Source of the DNA: Epinephelus fuscoguttatus
Taxonomy: Eukaryota; Chordata; Actinopteri; Perciformes; Serranidae
DNA length: 64,000 nt
Assembly (NCBI RefSeq): GCF_011397635.1
Contig: NC_064760.1
Location: forward strand, 33,065,856-33,129,855
Direction: 5' to 3'
The notes beneath the pieces were generated by a model. That model was not told where the DNA came from. It made no database searches and was given only the letters and a program-made list of their open reading frames with translations. Position numbers and translations under genes: made by a program. Of this stretch, positions 53,800-64,000 are shown one piece after another. The first letter of the stretch is position 1. Every line of letters begins with the position of its first letter.

Positions 53800-55600
53800 T
53801 TGAAGGAAAGGTAACTGCAGCCTGGATTATGTTCACTGGAAAAAATATGACAGATAGTTGTAGAATGTGCACATTTCCAAACTGTATATATAAATGAGTT
53901 GTCTTGCATGTTTTTAACTCTAAATATGCAGATTAAGTATTATGCCAAAACAGTTATTTTGGCTTATGACTCAAAATAGCATTTTCAAAGCATGTTATGT
54001 TTCCTGAGGTCTGAGTGGAAGTGACCGCAGTCATGTCAGACAAAAAGCCCAAACGTTGTGTTCATATAGGCCTACGAAGCCTTTTCCACAGCTCTCTTTG
54101 TGTGTCCAGGCCTACAGCTTCACAAAACCAGATCATATTAATAAAGACACTATTTACAGATAATGAGATAACTACCGTGATTAGTGAATCTCTCCTCTCA
54201 TTTATGTGGAACACGCCCATGATGTCTGGAATTACTACTGCATGGAGTCACAGCTGACACAGACGATATCATACAACCGTTAAAAGACTCGAAGATTGCC
54301 TTGTGACTCACGACCTGACCACGATCACTGATAACATCCAGTAAATTAACTTGCAATTAAGCTATACTGGAAAGCGCTTATAAAATAGGGATCACCTCAT
54401 CGAGTGCTCATCATCATATAAACAGTACTGGGAAGCTTTTTGAAGATGTGTGCTCAGGGGAGATAAGCACGGGTCTCTTTGTTCCTTTTTTTAAACACTG
54501 TCAAATTGATTTATCTGTGTGTTTGCAAACACTCAACTTTTTCTGTGTCATCCTGGATAGGTGTGGGAGGTTATCTAAACAAGGTCCGAAGCAATTCCTT
54601 TGGTGAATGTTAATAAAATGAAATGTAGCGGTTAAGGATCATTTGATTACATTATATTTTCCCATGTACAGAGATGATGCACTATGAGAGAATTTTAATT
54701 ATGTAATTTCAATAAATAAAGTGCTATTCTATTATGTTATGTGTGCTTTGCACATACGTCGTTTATGAACAGTCAGACATACCGCTTTTTCTACTGACCT
54801 GAAACAACCAGGATGTTTAAAACAATATCTTTACATCACCAACACTCTGAACTCCTGCACGCACGATGTCAGCAACTAGGAAACCACAGAAGTTTTTAAG
54901 TTGTTTGTTCCCCTCCAGTGTTCTGGTTGGGTCCTATCTCTGAGAACTGCTTTGTGAAACACTCCACCAAAGTGCTGAGGTAAACGGTAAATTTCAGAGA
55001 TAATGTGACCTAAATAAACATCCTAGTCTGTGGGGTATTACGAGCTCAGTCAGAGCAACAAAAAAGACCATCTGAATCACAGTAGATCTCAAAGTAAATA
55101 GACCACCAGGGTATTAATAGTCTTTGACTTAAATAAGACAGCTTTTATTATCTCAGCTTCATATATCTGTCTGTTGAATTGTGATAAATCTGCTGAACTA
55201 AACTCTACTTTACAAGTAGGCAAGGAGTGCTGGGAAGCTTAACAACTACCCAGCGGTGTAAATATACAAATTATAAAATTAATCACACAGTGATAGTTGA
55301 TGTGTGTGTTGACTCAAGGGAAACAGCTGCTCTCACTTCCATGAAAGGAGCGGTGTTGGAGCAAAGGCTGAGAAGTTGCTGGGCCCCGATCAAATATGCA
55401 GGGTATCTGTATCCAGTAAACACAAGTTAACAAGCATTCATACCTAAATGATTGCATAGGTGGTTTGTTGGGTCCTTCTAAAACAACTCATGTGAGTGCT
55501 TTGTGATCTACTAACTCCATACTTTAAGTTAAAGAAATTTCAGACAAGCTGTTGTAGCCTACATAAAGGAATATTTAGCAGCTCAAGAGTCAGATATTTC
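53800..55600. other. Gene-free stretch
   Basis: AT-rich sequence with no exon, known repeat or clear structure visible to me. Confidence 0.45.
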
Positions 55601-55639
55601 CTTCAGGAGTTGGCACAGATAAAGACAAAGCTATAAGGA

Positions 55640-55895
55640 GAGTGAATGTTGGACTTACATGATCCTGTCTGGGTTTAGCTTTTCCTGTGGCCCTTTTTCA
55701 TTGGAAACAGCTAAAGAGTACAAATATCTGGTTTGATCTTAACAGAATACTCAGATTACAATGAAGCTGTCAAGCATTTAGCAATGCATGCCAGTAGAGC
55801 TCTGGGTGCAGTTATAGCCAAATGTAAATGCATGGGTGGTTTCCCTTTCAAATGTTATACTAAACTGTTTGAACACCAACAGACCTTCAGGTAAG
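55640..55895 (+). mobile_element. LINE reverse-transcriptase fragment
   Basis: On +, KEYKYLV is followed, after a frame change, by LTEYSDYNEAVKHLAMHASR and ALGAVIAKCKCMGGFPF, then YTKLFEH. This is the YKYLG to TKLFE region downstream of the reverse-transcriptase core found in several fish LINEs. The wording differs from the L2 element at 42400-44340, so it is probably a different clade. Only this short piece is visible, with at least one shift and stop. Confidence 0.55.
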
Positions 55896-56074
55896 TTAAT
55901 TAACGTATTGTTGTTAACCTAACTTAATGAGTGGTGTTTCCCAGGCTTGGGGGTCCACAGGCTATGTACATGGTTCCAAAAAAATGTGTTGAAAATGATA
56001 TACTATGGCGCTGTATTAGATTATAGCCGACATTCAGCGCCCCCACGACAACCTGATTATGTAAATGTTTATTT

Positions 56075-56075
56075 C

Positions 56076-56116
<41 letters not shown>
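56075..56116. repeat. TATC microsatellite
   Basis: Ten ATCT units; the complement of the GATA array at 17003-17073. Confidence 0.95.
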
Positions 56117-56573
56117 CCTTTAAAGTACACACAAACTTCAATGCTTCATAAATGCAAATGTTTCTCCATAATTGCTGAATAAGTTTAGGGACAGACTGTG
56201 TTCACATTTTGAAGAAAACAATGTTAGTGTCAGTAGGAAATAGCACACCAACCAGAGTCTCTGGTGTCAAGTTACACACTTGTTATCCACCACGGCCTCC
56301 TCTTTAAGAGAGTTTGCAGCAGCATTAAGAGCATCACACTGCAACATGTCTCTTGCTAGAGAGGACAGTTTCAAACTGGAGGTAGCATGTTCCATTTTAA
56401 TTAAAATTCCCCCCTTTTTACATTATTTGGAAGGGTCCCTCATGAGTGCCAGTTGCTGCTGTTGTGAGTGCAGTGCAGGGTTAGTCCAATTTATCTGAGA
56501 ATTAATCCATATTAACCAATTCTGACCAATTTACTCAGTGCCATTCCAACATCTGTATTTTTCATGTCACAGC

Positions 56574-56620
56574 CAACCAGCCAACCAACCAACCAACCAA
56601 CCAAACAACCAACCAACCGG
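56574..56620. repeat. CCAA microsatellite
   Basis: About eleven CCAA units with one AAAC interruption. Confidence 0.9.
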
Positions 56621-56864
56621 AAAGATGTCTAAATGCAAAACAAAGGACCCACTTCCCACCCACACACTGTCAAGCAGGTCTTTTTCACAGCACATATTTG
56701 ACTTGACACACCATTAACCAAATCAATAATGGCTGCATTCCATGTAAGTGTGACAGTGATTCTGTTATTGTGCTTGCTCACTGCACCCTTTGATATGTTA
56801 ACAACTGACTGAATGGGTGTTATCAGTGGTTATTAGCCTCACAGATATGGGTTAGAAGCATGGC

Positions 56865-57010
56865 TTTTATAAACTAATGGACCTAGCAGCCATGATGTCC
56901 CCCATTGGTTTGCGGACTCCATTGTTGAAGCCATCTTTTTTTTTGTGGAACCATGAGTGACCATAAATGTGACCAGAGGGTGAGGACTTGGACCATTTCA
57001 GATGTTCCTC
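56865..57010. repeat. Fragment of dispersed teleost repeat
   Basis: AATGGACCTAGCAGCCATGA, GTCCCCCATTGGTTT and GTGGAACCATGAGTGACC parallel the left part of the repeat at 19895-20400. Confidence 0.45.
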
Positions 57011-58084
57011 TTTACCAGTTTGACACGAAGGGGACAGAAGTAACAAGGTTTCCAAGTAATAATAATAATGTTTATTAAATGTATGAACTAAAAACAAGAT
57101 GTAAGAAACAATGTTCGTTGGCAACCAGAAAGACTTATGTGACAGTCCCAGGCGAAGCTAAAACTTGAGCATACAAAAAATGTGGCTGTGTAAGTTAAGA
57201 GCTATTAGTCAAGGGGAGGGTTGCAGTGTGCCAAGCCAGGGGAAATATTAGGGGAAGACCAACTCAAGCCAATGCAAAAAAAGGGGAATGTTGTTACATA
57301 CACACACATGCGAGACACACAAAACTAAAGATATGTGCAAGGTGAGAGCACAGCAAACAACACTCAACCGTGCAACAGGAGTGGATGCTTGGAGAGCTGG
57401 TCCCCGGCCTAGACAGGCCCTAACCCTCCCTTCCTCAGTCAGGGTTCAGCCTAAAAGCAAAGACAAAAAAAAACAAACAAACAAAAAACCCACATTCAAA
57501 TGGGCAGGTGTGAGATAGCACTGTTTCCTCTACTGTTGACACAACCTGTTACAAACTCTCAGAAAAGATAAATAGATTAAAAGAATAATCCTAGCACTTG
57601 ACAGTCATGAAATGGGTTAAATCAGGTCTCACTACAGAAAAAGACAACAATGTTGTAATTTTAAATAGTGCAAAAAAAAACAAAAAACAAAACCTCATAC
57701 CTCCTCAAACACCTTCTAGAGCAAATAGTAGGCGTTTCAGGAAATAAACCCAACCCAAGGTTTGCCCTCCTTGTAGCCCTACACTGGCTAAACAACCCAA
57801 ACTAGATTTTAATCTTGGACAGCTGCAGGCTACAAGAAGTGACAAGGAACTTATGGAGCTTGTGGCTGGATATGTGGTGGATGACATGTTGCCTATCTCC
57901 ACAACTGACTCTCCATCTTACAGATAGATCCTTGGGGAAAAGACTGGTCACAGGCAACAGAAGACCCTCAGGTAAAATAATCATTTGCAAGCTATTTAGC
58001 CTTAGCTGCACTTACTGGTGGCAACCTTGACATTCACACGGAGGCGCACATGCAATGTCGGAATTTTGAGGAGAAAGGGTGCAA

Positions 58085-58620
58085 TTAGCCATTTTCTGGC
58101 ATGTAATCAGGAAAGTAATATCCCAAGTAGTGTAACCAACTATTGTTGGCAGGGAAATGTATCGCGATTCGCAAGTAAAAAAGCAATAAACTACATTTTC
58201 TGAGTAAACCTAAGACTGTGGAGGACAAGCCTTGACTAGGACAGAAACATCCTCTGAATTCCTCTGGTGGAGCAGAGGATCGGGGGAAGGGGGGGTGATA
58301 CAGGTATTTAGACTGTATCTGTGTGTGCTGGTGTTCCCGCTTCTCTCTGCGTGCTTGTTTGGGTATGGCATCTACAGAGCATGATGTAGGCTGGCAAAGA
58401 GCAATCTGCAACCAACCACGTTTAGATGTATCCCATCAGGCTTAAAGCTTTCTGTACAGTAGAGCTCTGAATCTCTGCCTGAGCTCGATTGAGTCCAGTC
58501 CAACCCGCCAGGTTTGGGCCAGAGTGGGCTGCAAGGCAATTTAGATGGTAGGATTACCTTCTGCCTCCCAAGGAGTGGGAGTGATGTGTGTAACATGCAG
58601 CAAAGAGAGGTGATCATCAT
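58085..58620 (-). mobile_element. Possible LINE first-frame fragment with esterase-like motif
   Basis: A minus frame includes LWPKPGGLDWTQ and SFKPDGIHLNVVGCRLL. The DGIHLN phrase resembles the DxxH block of SGNH esterase-like domains found in the first reading frame of some fish LINEs. The rest of the domain is not clear, and surrounding frames are broken. It could also be chance. Confidence 0.35.
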
Positions 58621-59756
58621 CTGTGTGCTACACCATGATGAGAAGTAGTGTGAGGAAACTTAACAGGACATGTTTTTTCACCTAAGAATTCAGGTTTTTA
58701 ATCAGGCTCGGGCCTAAAACTGCTACAGTTTGATTTTCAGTCATTGCCATTCTTACATGCTTTGTTACCCAGAACAGTGCCTGGCTTATCAGATGTGAAG
58801 TTAGAAACATAGACTTTTGGTTTCATGTGAGACACAAACACCATTCTCCTGGGTCAGAGTCCTGTGTTTGTTTGATCCATCCATTACCACGACCTTCACC
58901 GTATGCAGACTTTGTTGCTCTTTATACTACATCATCTGACTTCCTCCTTTGCTCCCATCATGATTACTACAGCCACTAGAGGTCACTGCCTATGCTCCTG
59001 ATGACAACTGACAATGGTCATTTGATGGGCTGATTATAGCCTTCTGAACCTACCAGTAGGTGTATCCGTCCCCTTCACTATGAGGCTGATAACTACTGAT
59101 AACAGCCATTTAATAGACTGTACCTAAATGGTACAGAGCTATCATTTTTTTCCTAGATCTTTACTGAAAGAATCACATCACAAACAGTCAAAAGTGTCTT
59201 GGAAATGAGGTGTGTAAAGCCGACTACAGGAGTTTTAAGACAATTTATTCTCCCCTCACAACAATTGGAGGAGAAATCTGGTCTGGGATCTTGATCTGTA
59301 CCAGACTATCTGGTAATGTGAGAAGTTAACGATCCAGTCTGGAGCCTCCTGGACTGCTTGCATGCTCATTGGGGTCACTTCAATAATTCCAAACATGTCT
59401 GACATTCAGGAGTTAAAATCTGGATGGTTACAGTTATGATTACATCAGTAGCCCTTGAGGCTAATGTTAGCTAGCATATTACTGTTGACAGATATTAAAA
59501 CTGACAGTTATAATCTCACCTCCAGTTCTCACTGAGGAATAGACAACCCATGTTGACTATCTCTCCCCAACCATTCATTTAGCCTTCTGCTTTTGTTTCT
59601 CTCAATGCAAAGCACTGTTAACATTACAGCAAGTTGTCACACTATGTCAGTCTCATAGACTTATAAAGAGAACCGAATACAGCGTTGGAGGCAAAGCCCA
59701 ATTTATTTCTATTAAAGCTGGCACATGAAGCCAAAAAAGTTTGATTTCCGCATCAT

Positions 59757-60113
59757 TCATTTGTTTATTCATTCATCCATTTTTCATAACCGCTTAATCT
59801 GTTGGGGTTTGCGGGGATGCTGGAGCCTATCCCAGCTGACATCGGGTGAGAGGCAGGGTACACCCTGGACAGGTAGGCAGGGACAGAGACAGACAGCCAT
59901 TCACACTCACATTCACACCTACGGGAAATTTGGAGTCACCAATTAACCTGCCTGTCTATGGATTGTGGGAGGAACCCGGAGTACCTGGAGAAAACCCACG
60001 CTGACATGGGGAGAACATGCAAGCTCAGTACAGAAGGGCTCCCCCACCCTGGGTTCAAACCAGGAGCCCTCTTGCTGTGAGGCGAGAGCCACTGCACTAC
60101 ATTGTCGCCCCGT
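59757..60113. repeat. Dispersed teleost repeat (CATTCATCCATTTTT type)
   Basis: Ordered phrases TCATCCATTTTTCATAACCG, GGAGCCTATCCCAGCTGACA, CAGGGTACACCCTGGACAGG, CATTCACACTCACATTCACA, GGAGAAAACCCACG and GGGAGAACATGCAAGCTC belong to a very abundant fish repeat. The minus frames across it (59936-60145) are repeat-derived. Confidence 0.8.
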
Positions 60114-60114
60114 T

Positions 60115-62200
60115 CCAAATGTATCCATTGGTTTTCAAATGTCAAATGGAAGTTGTAGTTCCACGGACTGACAATTATGTGAAACTGGCTTCTCAGCTCG
60201 GCGCTCTTTCCTTGGGGCTTAGCTCTTCCTGCTCACCCATGAGATCACGTGAAGTGGTGTATTCATGCTCCCTCTGGCACGATAATCTTAATAATATCCT
60301 GTAGTGTGTGATGCCCCATTATTTTCAAATCTTGTAACGGACGCATGTTTGAGATGAGAGAGACCATCTCTGTTTCATAAGTTTCTCCTTATGTATGTGA
60401 TGCAACCCAATTTCAGAATCAGTTAGGATTTTAAAATCCCTCTTTAATAAAAACATTACATGCAAAATGGCCAGTTTGGTCAGTTACTGTCATATTTTGA
60501 CCACATTGAGATTTTCTGTTCCCAAAAGACATTCAGCTGTAAATCCAGATGTAAGCTTTTTCAAAATGTCTCGTTAAAAAGCCTGTAGTGACTTCACGAA
60601 TGCTAAACACTGTGCAACTGTATCCACTCCTGTAATCAAAACAGTGGTCATTGGCATGTTGTTTTACAACATGCCAGTCTACTCCCTACCATTGTTGATG
60701 ACTTAGCTGCCTATTTCTTACAAAGAACTTGTGAGGTGCAATGAAAGCTCAATCAGCAGCTCAAGACTAACCAGACTAAGGTGTAAATAAGCACAAACTT
60801 ACTGTGCAACACAGAATAAATAGAGAAAATCCACTTACAAATAAAAACTGGATAATGCCTGGGATGATGCACTTAGTCTATTAAGAATTTCGACTTCCCA
60901 CCCACATTATTGGATTTTGTAGATCACTGCAATTATAATCGACACAACAGCAACCACAACTGCTCCTGAAACTGCACTATACTCAACCCTTATTCATTGT
61001 CTGCCACCTGTAGATGCAGACAGGTAGTATTCTTCACTGTGCACCTATATTTAAATAAGCTGCTTATGTGTTACAAGTACTGTTTAAGTTGTTGATGACT
61101 GTACTTTCCTTGGCACTTTCCTTGGCATGTTTGATGCACTATTGCTGCTCTGATTGTGGAGAGTATCTATTGCCAACAATAAGGCTTCTGTGCAATCAAA
61201 CAATTAAGTCATACCACGTAGAGTTATATATGGAAAATGTACTACATATGTGTGTGTGGAGAAATAAAAGCATTGTGGTTCCGGCCCTTAGCTGACCACT
61301 CAAGATAAGTTAAGATGGCATTATCAGAAATTACAGATGCACTTCCACCATCTCTCAGAAGGGTCAAAACACTTATTGTGGCTTTCTGCCCCTGCCATTA
61401 TTATTTGCGTTGCACTTATTGCACTGTTGAGCTACTAGAGTAATAATCCTCTGATCATGCAGAGCCAGTGGTGTTGATGCAGACGACTCCTGAGAGCAAG
61501 TGGGGCTGAATGTTTTTCTTTGCTGGTGCCTAACCACTAAATGAGTTACAGATGAATTATCCTGCCCTTCCACCACACAGGCCTTTCAACTGCAAAAATG
61601 AGTTTGCCCATTTCCACTGCAGTATCCGCAGTCCATTTACTAACTGCATATCACAGTCATTAGCAACATACAAAGGAAATGCGGTGGAATAAACAAAAGT
61701 CTTTCATCATCAGTCAAGAGGAATCATGTTGGTTGATCCGTGTGTCTTTATGTCCGCCACGCACCTCAGGCTACAGACTTGTTTCCACAGAACGTGACAT
61801 GGTTATCAACATGAAAAAACAGTATTCCTCTATGTAAATACTTGTTAAAACCTACAAGACTGTTGACAAGTACGTCAGTGGTTCCAGAATAAACAGTTGA
61901 AGTGGAACAGGTCAGACAAGTTAATACAAGGAAATGAGACCAAAGTATGAGCTGATGCATAATGAAAAGAGGGAGTCTGTCTGTCAACTCATTCGATCCT
62001 GTGTGGACAAAATGCCAGATGAAGTATGTTCAGAATGGAAACAGGTCTGCAGGAGTTTGCAAAATGAACAGTAAGAGTGCGACTAAGGTGAATTCAGGCA
62101 AGTGTTTAAATGGAATAGGATCAATCATGTCCAGAGCAACCAAACACAGTGGCGAATGCATTCGGATCCTTTGTAAATAAAACTACTAATCCCACGCTGT
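60115..62200. other. Gene-free stretch
   Basis: No exon, repeat with ends, or structured element recognised. Confidence 0.45.
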
Positions 62201-62204
62201 GAAA

Positions 62205-62322
62205 ATACTCCACTACAAGTATAAGTCCTGCATTCAAAACCAACAAGTATGTCAGCAAAAAGTGTCAAAAGTAGTCATTGTGCAGTAAAATGCTCCTTGT
62301 CAGTGTTTTACCATTATCTATG

Positions 62323-62385
<63 letters not shown>

Positions 62386-62765
62386 AGGATGTTTTTACTG
62401 TTGCACTAATGTGTATGTTGCAACTTTTCATGGTATCAGAAAACCAACCCTATGTTCAGCTTTGTAACAATGCATTTTCCAGCTAGACCAAGAGGGTTTT
62501 TCAAGAGTTTATCTAGCCACACAAGTCAGACAAAACACAAAAAGGAGCACTTAATCCTTCAGTTTATCGCAAACATTCGAAATCACCAAATTTGGAGATA
62601 CATTGTTTTGGTTGGACAAGAAGGGAAAAACAAAAATGTCATCTCTAAGCTGTCAGATAAATGCAGTGGAGTAACAAGTACAACATTTATCTTTTAGATT
62701 AGGCAGAAATACTCAAGTTAAGTACAAGTACTTTGCATTTGTGCTAAAGTACAGTACTCTACAAC
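62205..62765. repeat. AAGTAAAAGT-type repeat, third copy
   Basis: The left part (62205-62300) has ACTACAAGTATAAGTCCTGC and GTAGTCATTGTGCAGTAAAA; the right part (62700-62765) has ACTCAAGTTAAGTACAAGTA. It matches the family at 18690-19890 and 36895-38075. An AT array splits it. Confidence 0.5.
62322..62386. repeat. AT-rich microsatellite with ATGT interruptions
   Basis: Two runs of TA units separated and flanked by TATG variants. Inside the third AAGTAAAAGT-type copy. Confidence 0.9.
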
Positions 62766-62879
62766 AAGAGCACAACTTTCAGTGTTAATGCAACTCTTTT
62801 TTTTATCCTCTGTTCTTTTTACCGTAAGTGCGTGGCTGCATGGTCTATGATGTCATTGTGCTCGATGCTGTTTGTGCTG

Positions 62880-63091
62880 CAGAGTAGAAGAGACAGACCA
62901 GTCCTACTTTGAAAAGTTTCCCACCAGCTGAGGTTGTGAGGAAGCAGCCACCTGCTTCAGTGCCCTCCCTCTACTGCTCCGACATCTGGCAGACGAGGCA
63001 GAGAGGCGAAAGAGACACACACTACTCAACAGCCTCGACAGAAGATCAACAGACTGGCTGCACCGCTCTGACACCAGACAGAAATACAGTG
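62880..63091 (+). other. Probable first exon (untranslated) of a + strand gene
   Basis: Ends AATACAGTG followed by GTAAGTAAG, a near-perfect donor at 63092. The sequence is more GC-rich than its surroundings. An acceptor-like pyrimidine tract TTTCTCTGTGTCTTTGCAG ends at 63994, so a second exon could begin at 63995 at the window edge. The frame at 62909-63199 runs through the donor and is not taken as coding. The gene cannot be named from here. Confidence 0.4.
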
Positions 63092-64000
63092 GTAAGTAAG
63101 GGAAACTTGTTAGAGAAAGATTTGATTAGACTGAAAGTTTTACTTTTGTTTGTTTTTTTATGTTTAATTCATGTTTTCATTATTGTTGAGGGGAGTTGAC
63201 TTATAGATGTAGCTGTAATGGAACATGTTGCATCCTGTGTTGAGCACATTATCAGTTTGTATAGACAATCTTTTATGGAGCAAGCTTCACATATCTCTCT
63301 AAATCAAAAGGCAAACAAAGGCGACAATGCAAATAGCCATTCAGCATGACTGAATTAAATGAATGGATCTACGCTTTCATATCATTCATTTATTACTCAT
63401 GACGCAAACTGTGCATCAGAGCTACTCAGATCATTTACAGTAAAGCACATAACACTCTAATTCTCTGAATGCATTTTACATTATTGATGACAGTGAGAAA
63501 AACATTTCAATACATTGCCTTTGTATTTTCAATTGAGGATGCCAGTTAATGTAACAAGTATGCAAATTATTAAATCATTTATCACCTGAGGTACAGATAT
63601 ATAGACGGCAAAAGAAACATCAGTATGCTGCAGTCTCCTTCAGTACAGAAAAATCTATCAGAATGTCATCAGTCTAGGGGATTTTCAGTGTGTCAGGTTC
63701 AACTCTGAATTCTCCAAAAGAAAAAACAAAAGAGTAATTGAGGCTTTTATTACCCAGAAAAAAAAACCAGAACCTTTTTTCGTAACAGGATGACTGTCTA
63801 AAAAGTTTATCAACTTCCTGAGTTTCCTCCAGAGTCTGCACAGCAGCAGAATATAGAGTCAATCTCTGAAACGATCTGCCACACTCTGCAGGTCTCTTTT
63901 GCTTTTTCTTGCACAACGGCATGTTTTTGTTTCTCTCATTCACATGCTCTCTTTTGCACACACCATCATATCATCTTTCTCTGTGTCTTTGCAGCTGCAG

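Noticed and set aside
59936-60304. Frames of 61-95 codons on both strands
   Set aside because: Mostly inside the abundant CATTCATCCATTTTT-type repeat.

Overview
This is vertebrate genomic DNA, almost certainly from a percomorph-like teleost. Genes are split by GT-AG introns and sit among CA/GT, GATA and AT microsatellites, hAT-type and TTAA-type miniature elements, an L2-clade LINE, and a tRNA-derived SINE of a kind common in bony fish. No bacterial or viral features were seen.

The left half is a conserved gene block: itm2a on + (coding 3052-9777), then three delta-branch rhodopsin-like receptors on - : gpr174 (13516-17297), p2ry10 (22603-25140) and lpar4 (31080-32289). Read in reverse, order and strands match human Xq21.1 (LPAR4, P2RY10, GPR174, then ITM2A on the other strand). 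That synteny supports calling the ITM2 gene itm2a. Gpr174 and P2RY10 are lysophosphatidylserine receptors and Lpar4 is a lysophosphatidic acid receptor, so the block groups lysophospholipid receptors beside a BRICHOS membrane protein. Unlike the intronless human coding sequences, all three receptors have coding introns, at four positions none of which is shared between them. Likely 5' untranslated exons lie at 27515-27700 (p2ry10) and near 36333-36640 in a CpG-rich stretch (lpar4).

From about 37 to 50 kb I see no host gene, only repeats, an L2 LINE broken by many stops and shifts (42400-44340) and a SINE with clean target-site duplications (48755-48941). At 50207-51781 on - lies the most unusual gene: a two-exon, 275-residue membrane protein with receptor-like TM1-TM4 and TM7 signatures but no evident TM5-TM6, followed at once by a polyadenylation signal. 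I do not recognise its family.

The rest (52-62.8 kb) is repeat-rich and gene-poor. A probable first, untranslated exon of a further + strand gene lies at 62880-63091, with its next exon starting at the right edge. Other structures worth attention are a transposon-like unit carrying a RecQ-like Walker A fragment (two copies), a perfect 63-bp-arm hairpin at 19140-19300, a 104-bp tandem repeat, and microsatellites lying against splice donors of gpr174 and p2ry10.
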